DNA from: Gammaproteobacteria bacterium
Lineage (GTDB): Bacteria; Pseudomonadota; Gammaproteobacteria; UBA4575
Assembly (NCBI GenBank): GCA_027297825.1
Contig: JAPUHH010000150.1
Span: 1 to 6,296, forward strand
Direction: 5' to 3'
DNA: 6,296 bases
Position 1 is the stretch's first letter; every line of letters starts with the position of its first letter. This document shows positions 1 through 6,231 of the stretch, in pieces. A program made the translations under genes and the position numbers. The notes beneath the pieces were generated by a model. That model saw only the letters and a program-made list of their open reading frames with translations, was not told the DNA's origin and ran no database searches.

Positions 1-256
1 TATTTAGATTGCGTGTCCATGCCGCATAACCTGGAAACAATTTACCGCATACAAGCGCTGCAATCGGATCTGCAAGGGATGCGATGAATCCCCCAAACAT
101 CGTGCCTTGATGATTCATAGCAGCTTTAGATAAAGGAAGTAGTAAGCGAATTTTGCGCCAATCTGGTGAAAGCTCTAAAATTTTTACTTCCATCATTTTA
201 AACGGCTCGAAATTTTCGAGCCGTTTAATGACACCGCCTAGTTCAACATCCGACAT
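1..256 (-). CDS. Hotdog-fold (DUF4442/PaaI-like) putative thioesterase, N-terminal part
   Basis: This is the first 85 codons of a gene whose 3' end lies beyond the left edge. The ATG at 256-254 is preceded by AGAGGT (minus strand, 263-268) at 6 nt spacing, which supports this start. The visible protein has SPDWRKIRLLLPL (about residues 30-42), then NHQGTMFGG (48-56), then ASLADPIAAL (59-68) and YAAW (77-80). That order matches hotdog proteins of the DUF4442/PaaI-like group, where an 'N..GT.FGG' segment starts the long central helix and a 'DP' follows. Family members are thioesterases or uncharacterised acyl-CoA-binding proteins, so hydrolysis of an acyl-CoA is inferred. It lies 123 bases downstream of fadE on the same strand, so co-transcription is possible, although a repeat lies between. 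Residues 10-20 are encoded by a perfect palindrome. No signal peptide is visible, so the protein is probably cytoplasmic. Confidence 0.75.
   Translation of the reverse strand, partial: MSDVELGGVIKRLENFEPFKMMEVKILELSPDWRKIRLLLPLSKAAMNHQGTMFGGFIASLADPIAALVCGKLFPGYAAWTRNLN
198..228. repeat. Perfect 31-nt palindrome inside the hotdog gene
   Basis: Two 15-base arms (198-212 and 214-228) are exact reverse complements around a single central base at 213. The arms contain the GC-rich core CGGCTCG/CGAGCCG flanked by A and T runs. On the minus-strand mRNA this forms a strong hairpin over codons 10-20 of the thioesterase-like gene, starting about 30 nt after its start codon. The shape resembles a bidirectional rho-independent terminator, but it lies in sequence that aligns with the family (a 'NFEPF' segment before the conserved core). 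I therefore think it is coding and structured at the same time. Confidence 0.9.
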
Positions 257-301
257 TTGGCAACCTCTATTACTTAAACTATTCCCATATTAATCATATA
301 T

Positions 302-364
302 AGATTGCTTCGCTATGCTCGCAATGACGAGAAAATACTCTGCCGTGCACGTCGCTCGCAATGA
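302..364. repeat. Intergenic palindromic repeat, one unit plus a partial second copy
   Basis: The first unit (302-330) reads ATTGC (304-308), a short loop, then GCTCGCAATGACG; ATTGC and GCAAT form the outer arms of an imperfect stem. The 11-mer GCTCGCAATGA occurs at 317-327 and again at 354-364, the second time preceded by CGTC. This form matches a small dispersed repeat (minus-strand reading CGTCATTGCGAGC...GAAGCAATC) that I remember from intergenic regions of many bacteria. It fills much of the gap between fadE and the hotdog gene and could form a stem in a read-through transcript. No gene or clear terminator is seen in this gap. Confidence 0.65.
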
Positions 365-379
365 TTATTTATTATTATA

Positions 380-2866
380 TTAAGCCGCTTCTTTATCTGC
401 TTTGCTGGCAGCTTTACGTGTAGTTTTTCGTGTTGGCTTTTTAGCGGCAGCTTTTTGATTGGGCGGGAAATCATCCACCATAATTGCATCACGTGTTGCG
501 CTACGCGCCTCTTCTACCAATTTCGCTTCTTGTTCCGTTATTACCCCTTGCGTCACCGCATCACCTAACCAATTGTTTGGTCGGCCTAACTCAGGCGGGC
601 GTATGCGTGCTTTTTTAAGTTTACGCTCAGCCTCTCTTGCGGCAATCACTGCATTAAATGCGTATTGAACACATCCGATAGAGTCTTCGCGATTTGTACT
701 TTTGAATATCCCATCTGTGAGTCGATCTCTTGCCTCGGAAGGTTCAATTAACATTTTCGCGACTTCATGCCCGACTCTGTCATTTGGATAACGCAAACTT
801 CTTCCTGTTGGGAAAACAATGAAGCGGAGTATTTGTCCAACAATAACAGATGGGAAATTTCGTAAGATCTCATCTAAGGCAGCTTGCACATTGTAAAGAC
901 AATATTTTGTACTCCATTCAACTAACGGTAAATCTTCAGCTGGACGTCCTGTATCTTCAAAGCGTTTTAATATGGCCGAGCTTAAATACATGTAGCTGAG
1001 TGCATCTGCAAAACGACCCGAGAGTTTTTCTTTACGCTTTAATCCACCACCTAAAAACAACATAGCAAAATCAGAAACAAATGCGTAACTAGCGCTCATC
1101 CTTGCTAAACGTTTAAAGTAGCCTTTGGTAGGACCTTCAATTGGACTGGGAGCGAGTCGACTGCGACTTAAGCCATATAAAAAGGATCTAGCACCATTAC
1201 TCACTGCGTAACCTAGATGTTTGAATAATGCTTGATCAAATTGTTGTAGCCCTTCTTCCTGATTTGGATTTGAAGCTGCATTTACCTCATCAATTAAATG
1301 CGGATGACAACGCATTGCACCTTGGCCAAAAATAATTAAGCTGCGCGTTAAAATATTCGCGCCTTCCACCGTAATGCTAATCGGTATGGATTGATAAGCG
1401 CGAGCAAGATAATTACTTGGCCCCATGCAAATTCCACGTCCGCCGTGGACGTCCATGGCATCATTAATGACCTGACGCATGCCCTCTGTATTGTGGTATT
1501 TAAGAATTGCCGTGACGACAGAAGGTTTTTCCCCATGATCTATTGCCGATGCCGTTAACCTGCGACCGGCTTCCATCATGTAAGTTAAACCTCCTATTCT
1601 CGTCAAAGCTTCTTCTACGCCTTCAAACTTACCAATCGATACGTTAAATTGTTTACGTACGCGTGCATAAGCACCGGTCATATAGCTTGCAAACTTGCCT
1701 GAACCCGCGCCCAAAGCAGGTAATGAAATACCGCGCCCAACAGACAAACATTCGACCAACATTCGCCAACCATTACCAATCTGTTCTTGACCGCCAATAA
1801 CCCATTCCATGGGGATAAACACGTTTTGGCCTGAATTTGGCCCATTTTGAAATGCAGAATTCAGCGGCTTATGTCGATTGCCAATGTTTACTCCTGGAGT
1901 GCTAGTAGGAATCAACGCGCAAGTAATGCCAAGATCTTCTTCCTCGCCTAACAATCCATCTGGGTCGTAGGCTTTAAACGCAAGACCTAAGACCGTCGCT
2001 ATTGGGCCGAGGGTAATGTAGCGTTTTTCCCAATTTAAACGCAATCCTAATACTTCTTTACCATCATGCATGCCTTTGCAAACTACGCCTGTATCTGGAA
2101 GCGCACCCGCATCTGAACCGGCACTGGGCCCAGTTAATGCAAAACATGGAATTTCTTTACCCACCGCCAAACGCGGCAAATAATGATCCTTTTGTTCTTC
2201 TGTACCATAATGCAGTAATAGCTCTGCTGGCCCCAATGAATTAGGCACCATTACCGATACGCCCGCAGTACCGCTACGTGTGGATATCTTCATCACCACC
2301 GATGAATGCGCAATTGCTGAGAATTCTAGGCCAGCATATTTTTTTGGAATGATCATGCCAAAGAATTTATTCTTCTTAAGAAATTCCCAAGCTTTAGGTG
2401 GTAAATCATCGAGATCATTAGTGATTTCCCAGTCATCGATCATCTGGCAAAATTCTTCTACAGGTCCATCTAAAAAGGCCTGCTCTTCAGCGGATAGTTC
2501 AGAGGTTTTGTATTCTAACAATTTCTCCCAATTAGGATCTCCTTGAAACAGCTCAGCTTCCCACCACGCAGTGCCCGCTTCAATGGCCTCGCGTTCGGTA
2601 TCTGACATAGGAGGCAAAACCTTCTTGATATACCCAAACATCGGTTTGCTTAAGAATTTGATACGCAAGCTTGAGACATTCAGAAGCGCCACCACGAAGA
2701 AAAGCGCCCAGATAATCAAAGCAGCAATACCTCCTAAAAATCCAAATAAAGTTAGTAGTATCAGCGCACCGATCAATACTAGCGTCCAAATTGGAAACGA
2801 CCACTTTGCTCTAGCTAAGCCCACCGTCAACCCACCTAGTGCCAATAACCACACAAGTAATGCCAT
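380..2866 (-). CDS. fadE: Membrane-anchored acyl-CoA dehydrogenase FadE
   Basis: The gene encodes 828 residues, close to the roughly 814 of E. coli FadE. The family oxidises acyl-CoA to trans-2-enoyl-CoA with FAD, the first step of beta-oxidation, at the inner membrane. Numbered from the ATG, residues 2-62 hold two or three hydrophobic helices (a membrane anchor). The acyl-CoA dehydrogenase fold follows from about 85 to 520, with ALTGPSAGSDAG at 243-254 (FAD/substrate region), DVHGGRGICMGPSNYLARAY at 472-491, and VEGANILTRSLIIFGQGA at 500-517, whose Glu 501 is at the usual place of the catalytic base. From about 540 to 780 comes the FadE-type C-terminal helical domain (DUF1974). The last ~25 residues are a Lys/Ala-rich tail. 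A TTG directly precedes the ATG, but GGAGGA lies 7 nt from the ATG and only 4 nt from the TTG, so I chose the ATG. The thioesterase-like gene lies downstream on the same strand. Confidence 0.96.
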   Translation of the reverse strand: MALLVWLLALGGLTVGLARAKWSFPIWTLVLIGALILLTLFGFLGGIAALIIWALFFVVALLNVSSLRIKFLSKPMFGYIKKVLPPMSDTEREAIEAGTAWWEAELFQGDPNWEKLLEYKTSELSAEEQAFLDGPVEEFCQMIDDWEITNDLDDLPPKAWEFLKKNKFFGMIIPKKYAGLEFSAIAHSSVVMKISTRSGTAGVSVMVPNSLGPAELLLHYGTEEQKDHYLPRLAVGKEIPCFALTGPSAGSDAGALPDTGVVCKGMHDGKEVLGLRLNWEKRYITLGPIATVLGLAFKAYDPDGLLGEEEDLGITCALIPTSTPGVNIGNRHKPLNSAFQNGPNSGQNVFIPMEWVIGGQEQIGNGWRMLVECLSVGRGISLPALGAGSGKFASYMTGAYARVRKQFNVSIGKFEGVEEALTRIGGLTYMMEAGRRLTASAIDHGEKPSVVTAILKYHNTEGMRQVINDAMDVHGGRGICMGPSNYLARAYQSIPISITVEGANILTRSLIIFGQGAMRCHPHLIDEVNAASNPNQEEGLQQFDQALFKHLGYAVSNGARSFLYGLSRSRLAPSPIEGPTKGYFKRLARMSASYAFVSDFAMLFLGGGLKRKEKLSGRFADALSYMYLSSAILKRFEDTGRPAEDLPLVEWSTKYCLYNVQAALDEILRNFPSVIVGQILRFIVFPTGRSLRYPNDRVGHEVAKMLIEPSEARDRLTDGIFKSTNREDSIGCVQYAFNAVIAAREAERKLKKARIRPPELGRPNNWLGDAVTQGVITEQEAKLVEEARSATRDAIMVDDFPPNQKAAAKKPTRKTTRKAASKADKEAA

Positions 2867-2873
2867 CAAGAAA

Positions 2874-2879
2874 TCCTCC
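2874..2879 (-). promoter_or_regulatory. Strong Shine-Dalgarno of fadE
   Basis: The minus strand reads GGAGGA, 7 nt before the ATG at 2866-2864. The alternative TTG start at 2869-2867 would leave only 4 nt, so this site decides the start. Confidence 0.85.
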
Positions 2880-2906
2880 AGCTGTAAGGGTTAAACCTTG
2901 TTGTTT

Positions 2907-2932
2907 TCTATTGAATATTGTACCCCAATAGA
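2907..2932. promoter_or_regulatory. Inverted repeat centred on the fadE -10 box (candidate operator)
   Basis: TCTATTG (2907-2913) and CAATAGA (2926-2932) are perfect 7-base inverted arms separated by 12 bases. The dyad centre falls at 2919.5, exactly the middle of the -10 box at 2917-2922. A dimeric repressor bound here would block RNA polymerase. The sequence does not match the E. coli FadR site or the PsrA motif as I recall them, so the regulator cannot be named. Confidence 0.4.
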
Positions 2933-2945
2933 CTGGCATCACGTG
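2917..2945 (-). promoter_or_regulatory. Probable fadE promoter (proximal)
   Basis: On the minus strand TACAAT (2917-2922) matches the sigma-70 -10 consensus at five of six positions. It would place the transcription start near 2910, about 45 nt before the fadE ATG. The -35 region at the usual spacing (about 2940-2945) is a poor match to TTGACA, so an activator or another sigma requirement is possible. The box sits in the middle of an inverted repeat, which suggests repressor control. Confidence 0.5.
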
Positions 2946-2950
2946 CCTAG
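2933..2950. repeat. Short inverted repeat at the fadE -35 region
   Basis: CTGGCA (2933-2938), five bases, then TGCCTAG (2944-2950) form an inverted repeat: GGCA pairs with TGCC, and CT pairs with AG past one unpaired T. It abuts the dyad on the -10 box and covers the -35 position. It may be a second protein-binding site or chance. Confidence 0.25.
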
Positions 2951-3181
2951 ACGCACAGCAAACAGAACAAGTTGTGTAGAAAATTATAAGCGCGCTAGTA
3001 GGTTTTAAGCAAAATGCTCTTAGCTGAGAAGTTATATTAGAAAAGTATTATATATTATTGTTTTTATAGATCTTTATTAATTTTTAGTCATGCTTCATTC
3101 TAATAAATAGGTATACGCTAACCGCTGCCACAACGATCAACTTCAATCGACACTTTTGGCGCTTTTGTAGCCCAGTTTGAT
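2951..3181. other. AT-rich intergenic stretch without a recognisable gene
   Basis: No coding frame of convincing quality is present. A possible distal fadE promoter on the minus strand consists of a perfect TATAAT (2983-2988) with TTGCTT (3007-3012) 18 bases upstream; its spacer contains the 8-base palindrome AGCGCGCT (2989-2996). The rest, from about 3013 to 3120, is very AT-rich. No convincing terminator for apbE with a GC stem and T-run was found. Confidence 0.4.
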
Positions 3182-3369
3182 TTAGGCCGGATAGAAATCA
3201 ATCGGATACTTGAAGGTATAAAATGGAACATCTTCTGCACCAAGGTTTATAAGCTTCACTCTTTGTATTAATTTAACTTCAAGCTGCGGATTGCCCAGTT
3301 CGCTTGATACAATGCGACAAGAAGTCACATTTCCAGCTAGTTAGGACTGCATCATGACGATTACGTAAA
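3182..3369 (-). pseudogene. Decayed C-terminal fragment of an AgmX/PglI C-terminal-domain protein
   Basis: Directly behind the apbE stop, in a different frame, the minus strand encodes an uninterrupted 52-codon stretch (3340 down to the TAA at 3184-3182). It contains GNVTSCRIVSSELGNPQLE, then LINLGAEDV, and ends in YPIDFYPA before the stop. This follows the pattern I know from the AgmX/PglI C-terminal domain: 'G.V..C.VVSSEL....LE', 'GA.DV', and a terminal 'YPIDFLP'. Those proteins are envelope-associated and TonB-like at the C-terminus. A TAA (3343-3341) interrupts the frame; upstream of it the codons VIVMMQS still fit the strand that precedes 'G.V..C' in the domain. There is no start codon with a ribosome site, and the bulk of the protein is missing. 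I call it a remnant left by deletion or rearrangement. Confidence 0.6.
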
Positions 3370-4377
3370 TTACTTCTCTTCTTCCTGCTTTAGACCTTCG
3401 GAGTAGTAAAGCATGCCTTGCTGATCAACCATTACACCTTCAATGCCTTGTAGATCATTCAGTAATTGCAAACCCGCTTTAATCCCTAATATTAAGACAC
3501 TTGTAGAAAGTGCATCGGTGGTGGTGGCATCTGCACCTAGAATTGAAGCACTGCGAACCTCATTGGTCGATTTGCCGGTACTTGGATGAATGATGTGATG
3601 ATATCTGACGCCATCCTCTATGAAAAATCGCTCGTAATCCCCCGAGGTCGACAAAGCCTCATCTTGTAGTGGCAACATCGCAATAACGTCTTCAGAATTT
3701 GCCGGATCACGAATACCCACCAACCATGGACGACCTAAGCGGTCCCCTAACAAACGCGTATCTCCCCCTGCTGAAACCAGCGCATGCTCAATACCTAAAG
3801 TCCTAATACGATCGATGGCTTGATCAACCGCATAGCCCTTCGCAATGCCTCCTAAATCTATTTTTACGCCTTGTTTGGCAAACGAGACTGATGCCTGACC
3901 TTCATCAAGAACTATATATTTATAATTAATTAAGGTTTTTGCATGGGCAAATTCTGCTTCGCTAGGTTTGATTTGTTTACGATAATTAAATAAATGACCA
4001 ACACTGGCATAGGTAATATCAAAAACGCCATGGGTAAGTTCCGAGAATTCGAGTGACTTTTGAATCAACAGGTACAGATCACGATTAACTTCTACAGGCC
4101 CTTCCGCTGCGTATGTATTTATTTTAGATAACTGACTATCTTCAATGTATGGACTCATCAATCGATTGACGCGCTCCATTTCCTCCAGCGCTTGTGCAAT
4201 CCCCTGCTCTCTTACTTTTGCATCGGGATGCCAAACTTCTACACGAATTGTTGTACCCATAATGGCAGCATCTTCTGACTGCCACTCGGCATAGCAATTC
4301 CCTGTTATTAATATTAAGAGAACCATACGCAAGGTTTGCAATACGCTAAAATAAATTGGGTTACGCTTACATTTCAT
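3370..4377 (-). CDS. apbE: FAD:protein FMN transferase ApbE, exported
   Basis: The 335-residue protein has the usual ApbE length and motif order: IMGTTIRVEV (39-48), GVFDIT (117-122), KIDLGGIAKGYAVD (172-185), SAGGD (202-206), STSGDYERFF (243-252), HIIHPSTGK (261-269) and TTDALSTSVLILG (286-298). Asp 288 and Thr 292 are at the positions that bind Mg2+ in known ApbE structures. The family transfers FMN from FAD to a Ser/Thr of exported proteins such as Nqr/Rnf subunits or flavocytochromes. Residues 1-30 form a signal peptide with a basic start (MKCKR), a hydrophobic run (MVLLILITG) and a likely signal peptidase I site after NCYA; the Cys does not fit a lipobox. No good Shine-Dalgarno precedes the ATG, but the internal Met 18 would lose the basic n-region, so I keep this start. 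It is divergent from moeA. No substrate gene is in view, so its partner is unknown. Confidence 0.93.
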   Translation of the reverse strand: MKCKRNPIYFSVLQTLRMVLLILITGNCYAEWQSEDAAIMGTTIRVEVWHPDAKVREQGIAQALEEMERVNRLMSPYIEDSQLSKINTYAAEGPVEVNRDLYLLIQKSLEFSELTHGVFDITYASVGHLFNYRKQIKPSEAEFAHAKTLINYKYIVLDEGQASVSFAKQGVKIDLGGIAKGYAVDQAIDRIRTLGIEHALVSAGGDTRLLGDRLGRPWLVGIRDPANSEDVIAMLPLQDEALSTSGDYERFFIEDGVRYHHIIHPSTGKSTNEVRSASILGADATTTDALSTSVLILGIKAGLQLLNDLQGIEGVMVDQQGMLYYSEGLKQEEEK

Positions 4378-4439
4378 AATAGGGGAATTTAGAATTGTTG
4401 AATGCTTAGACTAGTTGGACTAAATCAAGCACTTCGAGT

Positions 4440-4468
4440 TCATGTAATCATGACATTATACTTATAAT
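4440..4468 (+). promoter_or_regulatory. Probable moeA promoter
   Basis: TATAAT (4463-4468) is a perfect -10 box, giving a start near 4475 and a leader of only about 20 nt before the ATG at 4497. The -35 at 17-18 bases spacing (TTCATG/TCATGT, about 4439-4445) is weak. The inverted repeat TCATG-TAAT-CATGA (4440-4453) covers this -35 region and could be an operator or activator site. The moeA leader lacks an obvious Shine-Dalgarno. Confidence 0.5.
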
Positions 4469-4483
4469 ATATGGTGTACCATC
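4455..4483 (-). promoter_or_regulatory. Possible apbE promoter overlapping the moeA promoter
   Basis: On the minus strand TATAAT (4455-4460) is a perfect -10 box lying two bases from the plus-strand -10 box of moeA. It would start transcription about 70 nt before the apbE ATG. The -35 position (4478-4483) is a poor match. Because the boxes are adjacent and face opposite ways, the two promoters could not be occupied at once. Confidence 0.35.
4471..4482. repeat. Short inverted repeat at the moeA transcription start
   Basis: ATGGT and ACCAT are inverted arms separated by GT, lying at the predicted moeA start site and at the -35 position of the opposing candidate apbE promoter. It is short enough to be chance, but its position would suit an operator. 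Confidence 0.25.
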
Positions 4484-4496
4484 TAGAAAATACAAT

Positions 4497-5780
4497 ATGA
4501 CAACCATCAGCCCAAAACATGACCCAAGTTGCATGGATGACTATGACCCTAATTCTCTAGATGCCAAACAAGCCCTGCAGCAAATTTTAACTAGGCTACA
4601 GCCCATCGCAAAAACAGAAGTACTCCCCATTCGAGATGCACTGGGACGCATAATAGCCGAAGAAATACGTTCAAAAATTGATGTCCCTGGACACACTAAC
4701 TCCGCGATGGATGGCTATGCCATAGATGGTGCAGAGCTACCTTCGCAAGGCCAGCAAGCATTCGTAGTAGCCGGTACTGCTTGGGCCGGTCGACCATATT
4801 TAGGCAACGTAAAGAGTGGCGAGTGTATTCGAATCATGACGGGAGCCGCCATGCCTGAAAATACCGACACCGTCATCATGCAAGAGCACGTACAAAAGGA
4901 TGGAGGTAACATTCTAGTTGATAATACAAATAAGTTAGGACAAAACGTCCGCCAAGCTGGGGAGGATATTGCAACAGGTGAAATAACCTTAACACGTGGC
5001 AATTTTATTTCTCCTGCGGAGTTAGGACTTTTAGCTTCGGTTGGCATTAGTGAAGTACGTGTGCTTAAAAAAATACGCATAGCATTTTTTTCCACCGGGG
5101 ACGAACTACAGCCTGTCGGCAGCGTATTAGAAAAAGGTCAAATCTACGACAGCAATCGTTATACCTTGTATGGCATGTTAGCTAGACTAGGTGTTGAAAT
5201 TATAGATATGGGTGTGATCAAAGACAAAAAAGACGCGATTAAACAAGCCTTTAATAAAGCCGCTCTGTGTGCCGATGTAGTTATTACGTCAGGCGGTGTA
5301 TCTGTAGGCGATGCCGACTTTGTAAAAGAAACTTTAGAAAGTATTGGAGAAGTTAATTTTTGGAAAGTCGCCATGAAACCAGGACGACCCCTAGCCTTTG
5401 GAAAAATTAAGGATGCATGGTTTTTCGGTCTACCTGGAAACCCTGTATCTGTAATGGTGACATTTTATATGTTTGTGCAGCCTGCACTTAAAAAGATGAT
5501 GGGAAGTGCTTATCATGAACCCTTAATTATTAATGCAACAAGCAATACACAATTACGAAAACGACCTGGACGCATTGAATACCAGCGTGGTGTTTTAACA
5601 AGAATAGAACATTCAGATCCAACAGTTTGTAATTACGAAGTAATAAAAACGGGAGCGCAAGGCTCTGGGATTTTACGTTCCATGTCAAATGCAAACTGCT
5701 TTATTATCCTACCTACGGATTCTTCTGACGTTGAAATAGGTGACTCGGTACAAGTGCTCCCCTTCGAAGCGATAGTGTAA
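4497..5780 (+). CDS. moeA: Molybdopterin molybdenumtransferase MoeA
   Basis: The 427-residue protein is slightly longer than E. coli MoeA (about 411) because of a longer N-terminus. MoeA inserts molybdate into adenylylated molybdopterin in the cytoplasm. Motifs in order: IDVPGHTNSAMDGYA (61-75), IMTGAAMPENTDTVIMQE (113-130), GEDI (155-158), FSTGDEL (198-204), GQIYDSNRY (214-222), SGGVSVGDADFVKE (265-278), KPGRPLAFGK (294-303) and GLPGNPVSV (311-319). The MoCF_biosynth domain spans about 190-335 and a C-terminal beta domain about 340-427. All key segments are intact. The first ATG lacks a good Shine-Dalgarno. An alternative Met 13 (MDDYDPNSL) also lacks one, and related MoeA proteins carry residues before that DDYDPNSL-like segment, so I keep the first ATG. 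It is divergent from apbE and convergent with moaE, another gene of the same pathway. Confidence 0.96.
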   Translation: MTTISPKHDPSCMDDYDPNSLDAKQALQQILTRLQPIAKTEVLPIRDALGRIIAEEIRSKIDVPGHTNSAMDGYAIDGAELPSQGQQAFVVAGTAWAGRPYLGNVKSGECIRIMTGAAMPENTDTVIMQEHVQKDGGNILVDNTNKLGQNVRQAGEDIATGEITLTRGNFISPAELGLLASVGISEVRVLKKIRIAFFSTGDELQPVGSVLEKGQIYDSNRYTLYGMLARLGVEIIDMGVIKDKKDAIKQAFNKAALCADVVITSGGVSVGDADFVKETLESIGEVNFWKVAMKPGRPLAFGKIKDAWFFGLPGNPVSVMVTFYMFVQPALKKMMGSAYHEPLIINATSNTQLRKRPGRIEYQRGVLTRIEHSDPTVCNYEVIKTGAQGSGILRSMSNANCFIILPTDSSDVEIGDSVQVLPFEAIV

Positions 5781-5794
5781 AATTGTTTTATACT
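5774..5794. terminator. AT-rich hairpin between moeA and moaE (weak candidate terminator)
   Basis: AGTGTAAAA (5774-5782) and TTTTATACT (5786-5794) pair over nine bases, with one G-T wobble, around the loop TTG. The stem includes the moeA stop codon and ends at the first base of the moaE stop, so it fills the 13-base gap. It has few GC pairs. On the plus strand a T-run follows only about 15 bases later, and on the minus strand there is none. Termination is therefore possible but not typical. Confidence 0.35.
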
Positions 5795-6231
5795 TAACCG
5801 GGTGTATTTTTTTCAACCCAACGATCTTGCTCTTCTAAACTTTCTTTCTTCCAAAATGGTGCTTTTGATTTTAAATCTTCCATAATCAATCGATTCGCCT
5901 CATATGCAGCCGCACGATGTGCAGACCACACCACCACACAAACCATTGCATCGTTAGGAAACACTTTACCTATGCGATGCAGGATTAATACATCTAAAAT
6001 TTCAAATTTATCTAGTGCTTGTTGCGCAATTTTCTCCAAATGTTTTTGCGTCATCTCAGGGTAATGCTCCAAAAGTATTGAGCTGACTTTATCCCCTTCA
6101 TTCATATCACGCATCGTGCCAATAAACACGGTGGTTGCACCATATTTCCCTTGTTGGTTTAAGTATTGCTTTTGATAAAGCCGCGCTTCATGCCAGGGAT
6201 CAAAATTTGTATCGCGTATCTCTACTTTCAT
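5794..6231 (-). CDS. moaE: Molybdopterin synthase catalytic (large) subunit MoaE
   Basis: The 145-residue protein matches MoaE in length (E. coli about 150). MoaE with the thiocarboxylated small subunit MoaD converts cyclic pyranopterin monophosphate to molybdopterin in the cytoplasm. Visible motifs are YGATTVFIGTMRD (30-42, with the conserved Arg 41), LEHYPEMT (54-61), ILHRIGKVFPND (83-94), WSAHRAAAYEA (102-112) and LKSKAPFWKKE (120-130). Lys 121 and Lys 128 align with the catalytic Lys 119 and Lys 126 of E. coli MoaE, so the enzyme looks active. The ATG lacks a clear Shine-Dalgarno, but the start MKVEIRDTNFDP is typical of the family. moaD, usually just upstream, is not recognisable in the 65 bases between this gene and the right edge. 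It points at moeA and their stop codons are 13 bases apart. Confidence 0.95.
   Translation of the reverse strand: MKVEIRDTNFDPWHEARLYQKQYLNQQGKYGATTVFIGTMRDMNEGDKVSSILLEHYPEMTQKHLEKIAQQALDKFEILDVLILHRIGKVFPNDAMVCVVVWSAHRAAAYEANRLIMEDLKSKAPFWKKESLEEQDRWVEKNTPG

Noticed and set aside
198..228. Palindrome as the terminator of an upstream gene, with the hotdog gene starting at the ATGs at 194-196
   Set aside because: The codons across the palindrome (NFEPF) fit the family's N-terminus and the ATG at 256 has a good ribosome site.
2867..2869. TTG as start codon of fadE
   Set aside because: The next codon is an ATG with much better spacing (7 nt versus 4 nt) from GGAGGA.
459..2894. Open frames inside or antisense to fadE (for example 459-668, 1348-1536, 2280-2546, 2571-2894, 2580-2804)
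   Set aside because: They overlap a strongly conserved FadE reading frame, their proteins show no family features, and they lack ribosome sites.
3118..3229. Minus-strand frame ending SNWATKAPKVSIEVDRCGSG overlapping the AgmX-like fragment
   Set aside because: It reads like protein but I recognise no family, it overlaps the better-supported fragment in another frame, and it has no plausible start.
4285..4300. Possible lipoprotein lipobox at the ApbE signal peptide Cys
   Set aside because: The residues before the Cys (TGN) do not fit a lipobox, while NCYA fits a signal peptidase I site.
4715..5374. Minus-strand open frames inside moeA (4715-5095, 5159-5374)
   Set aside because: They are antisense to intact MoeA motifs and have no recognisable protein pattern.
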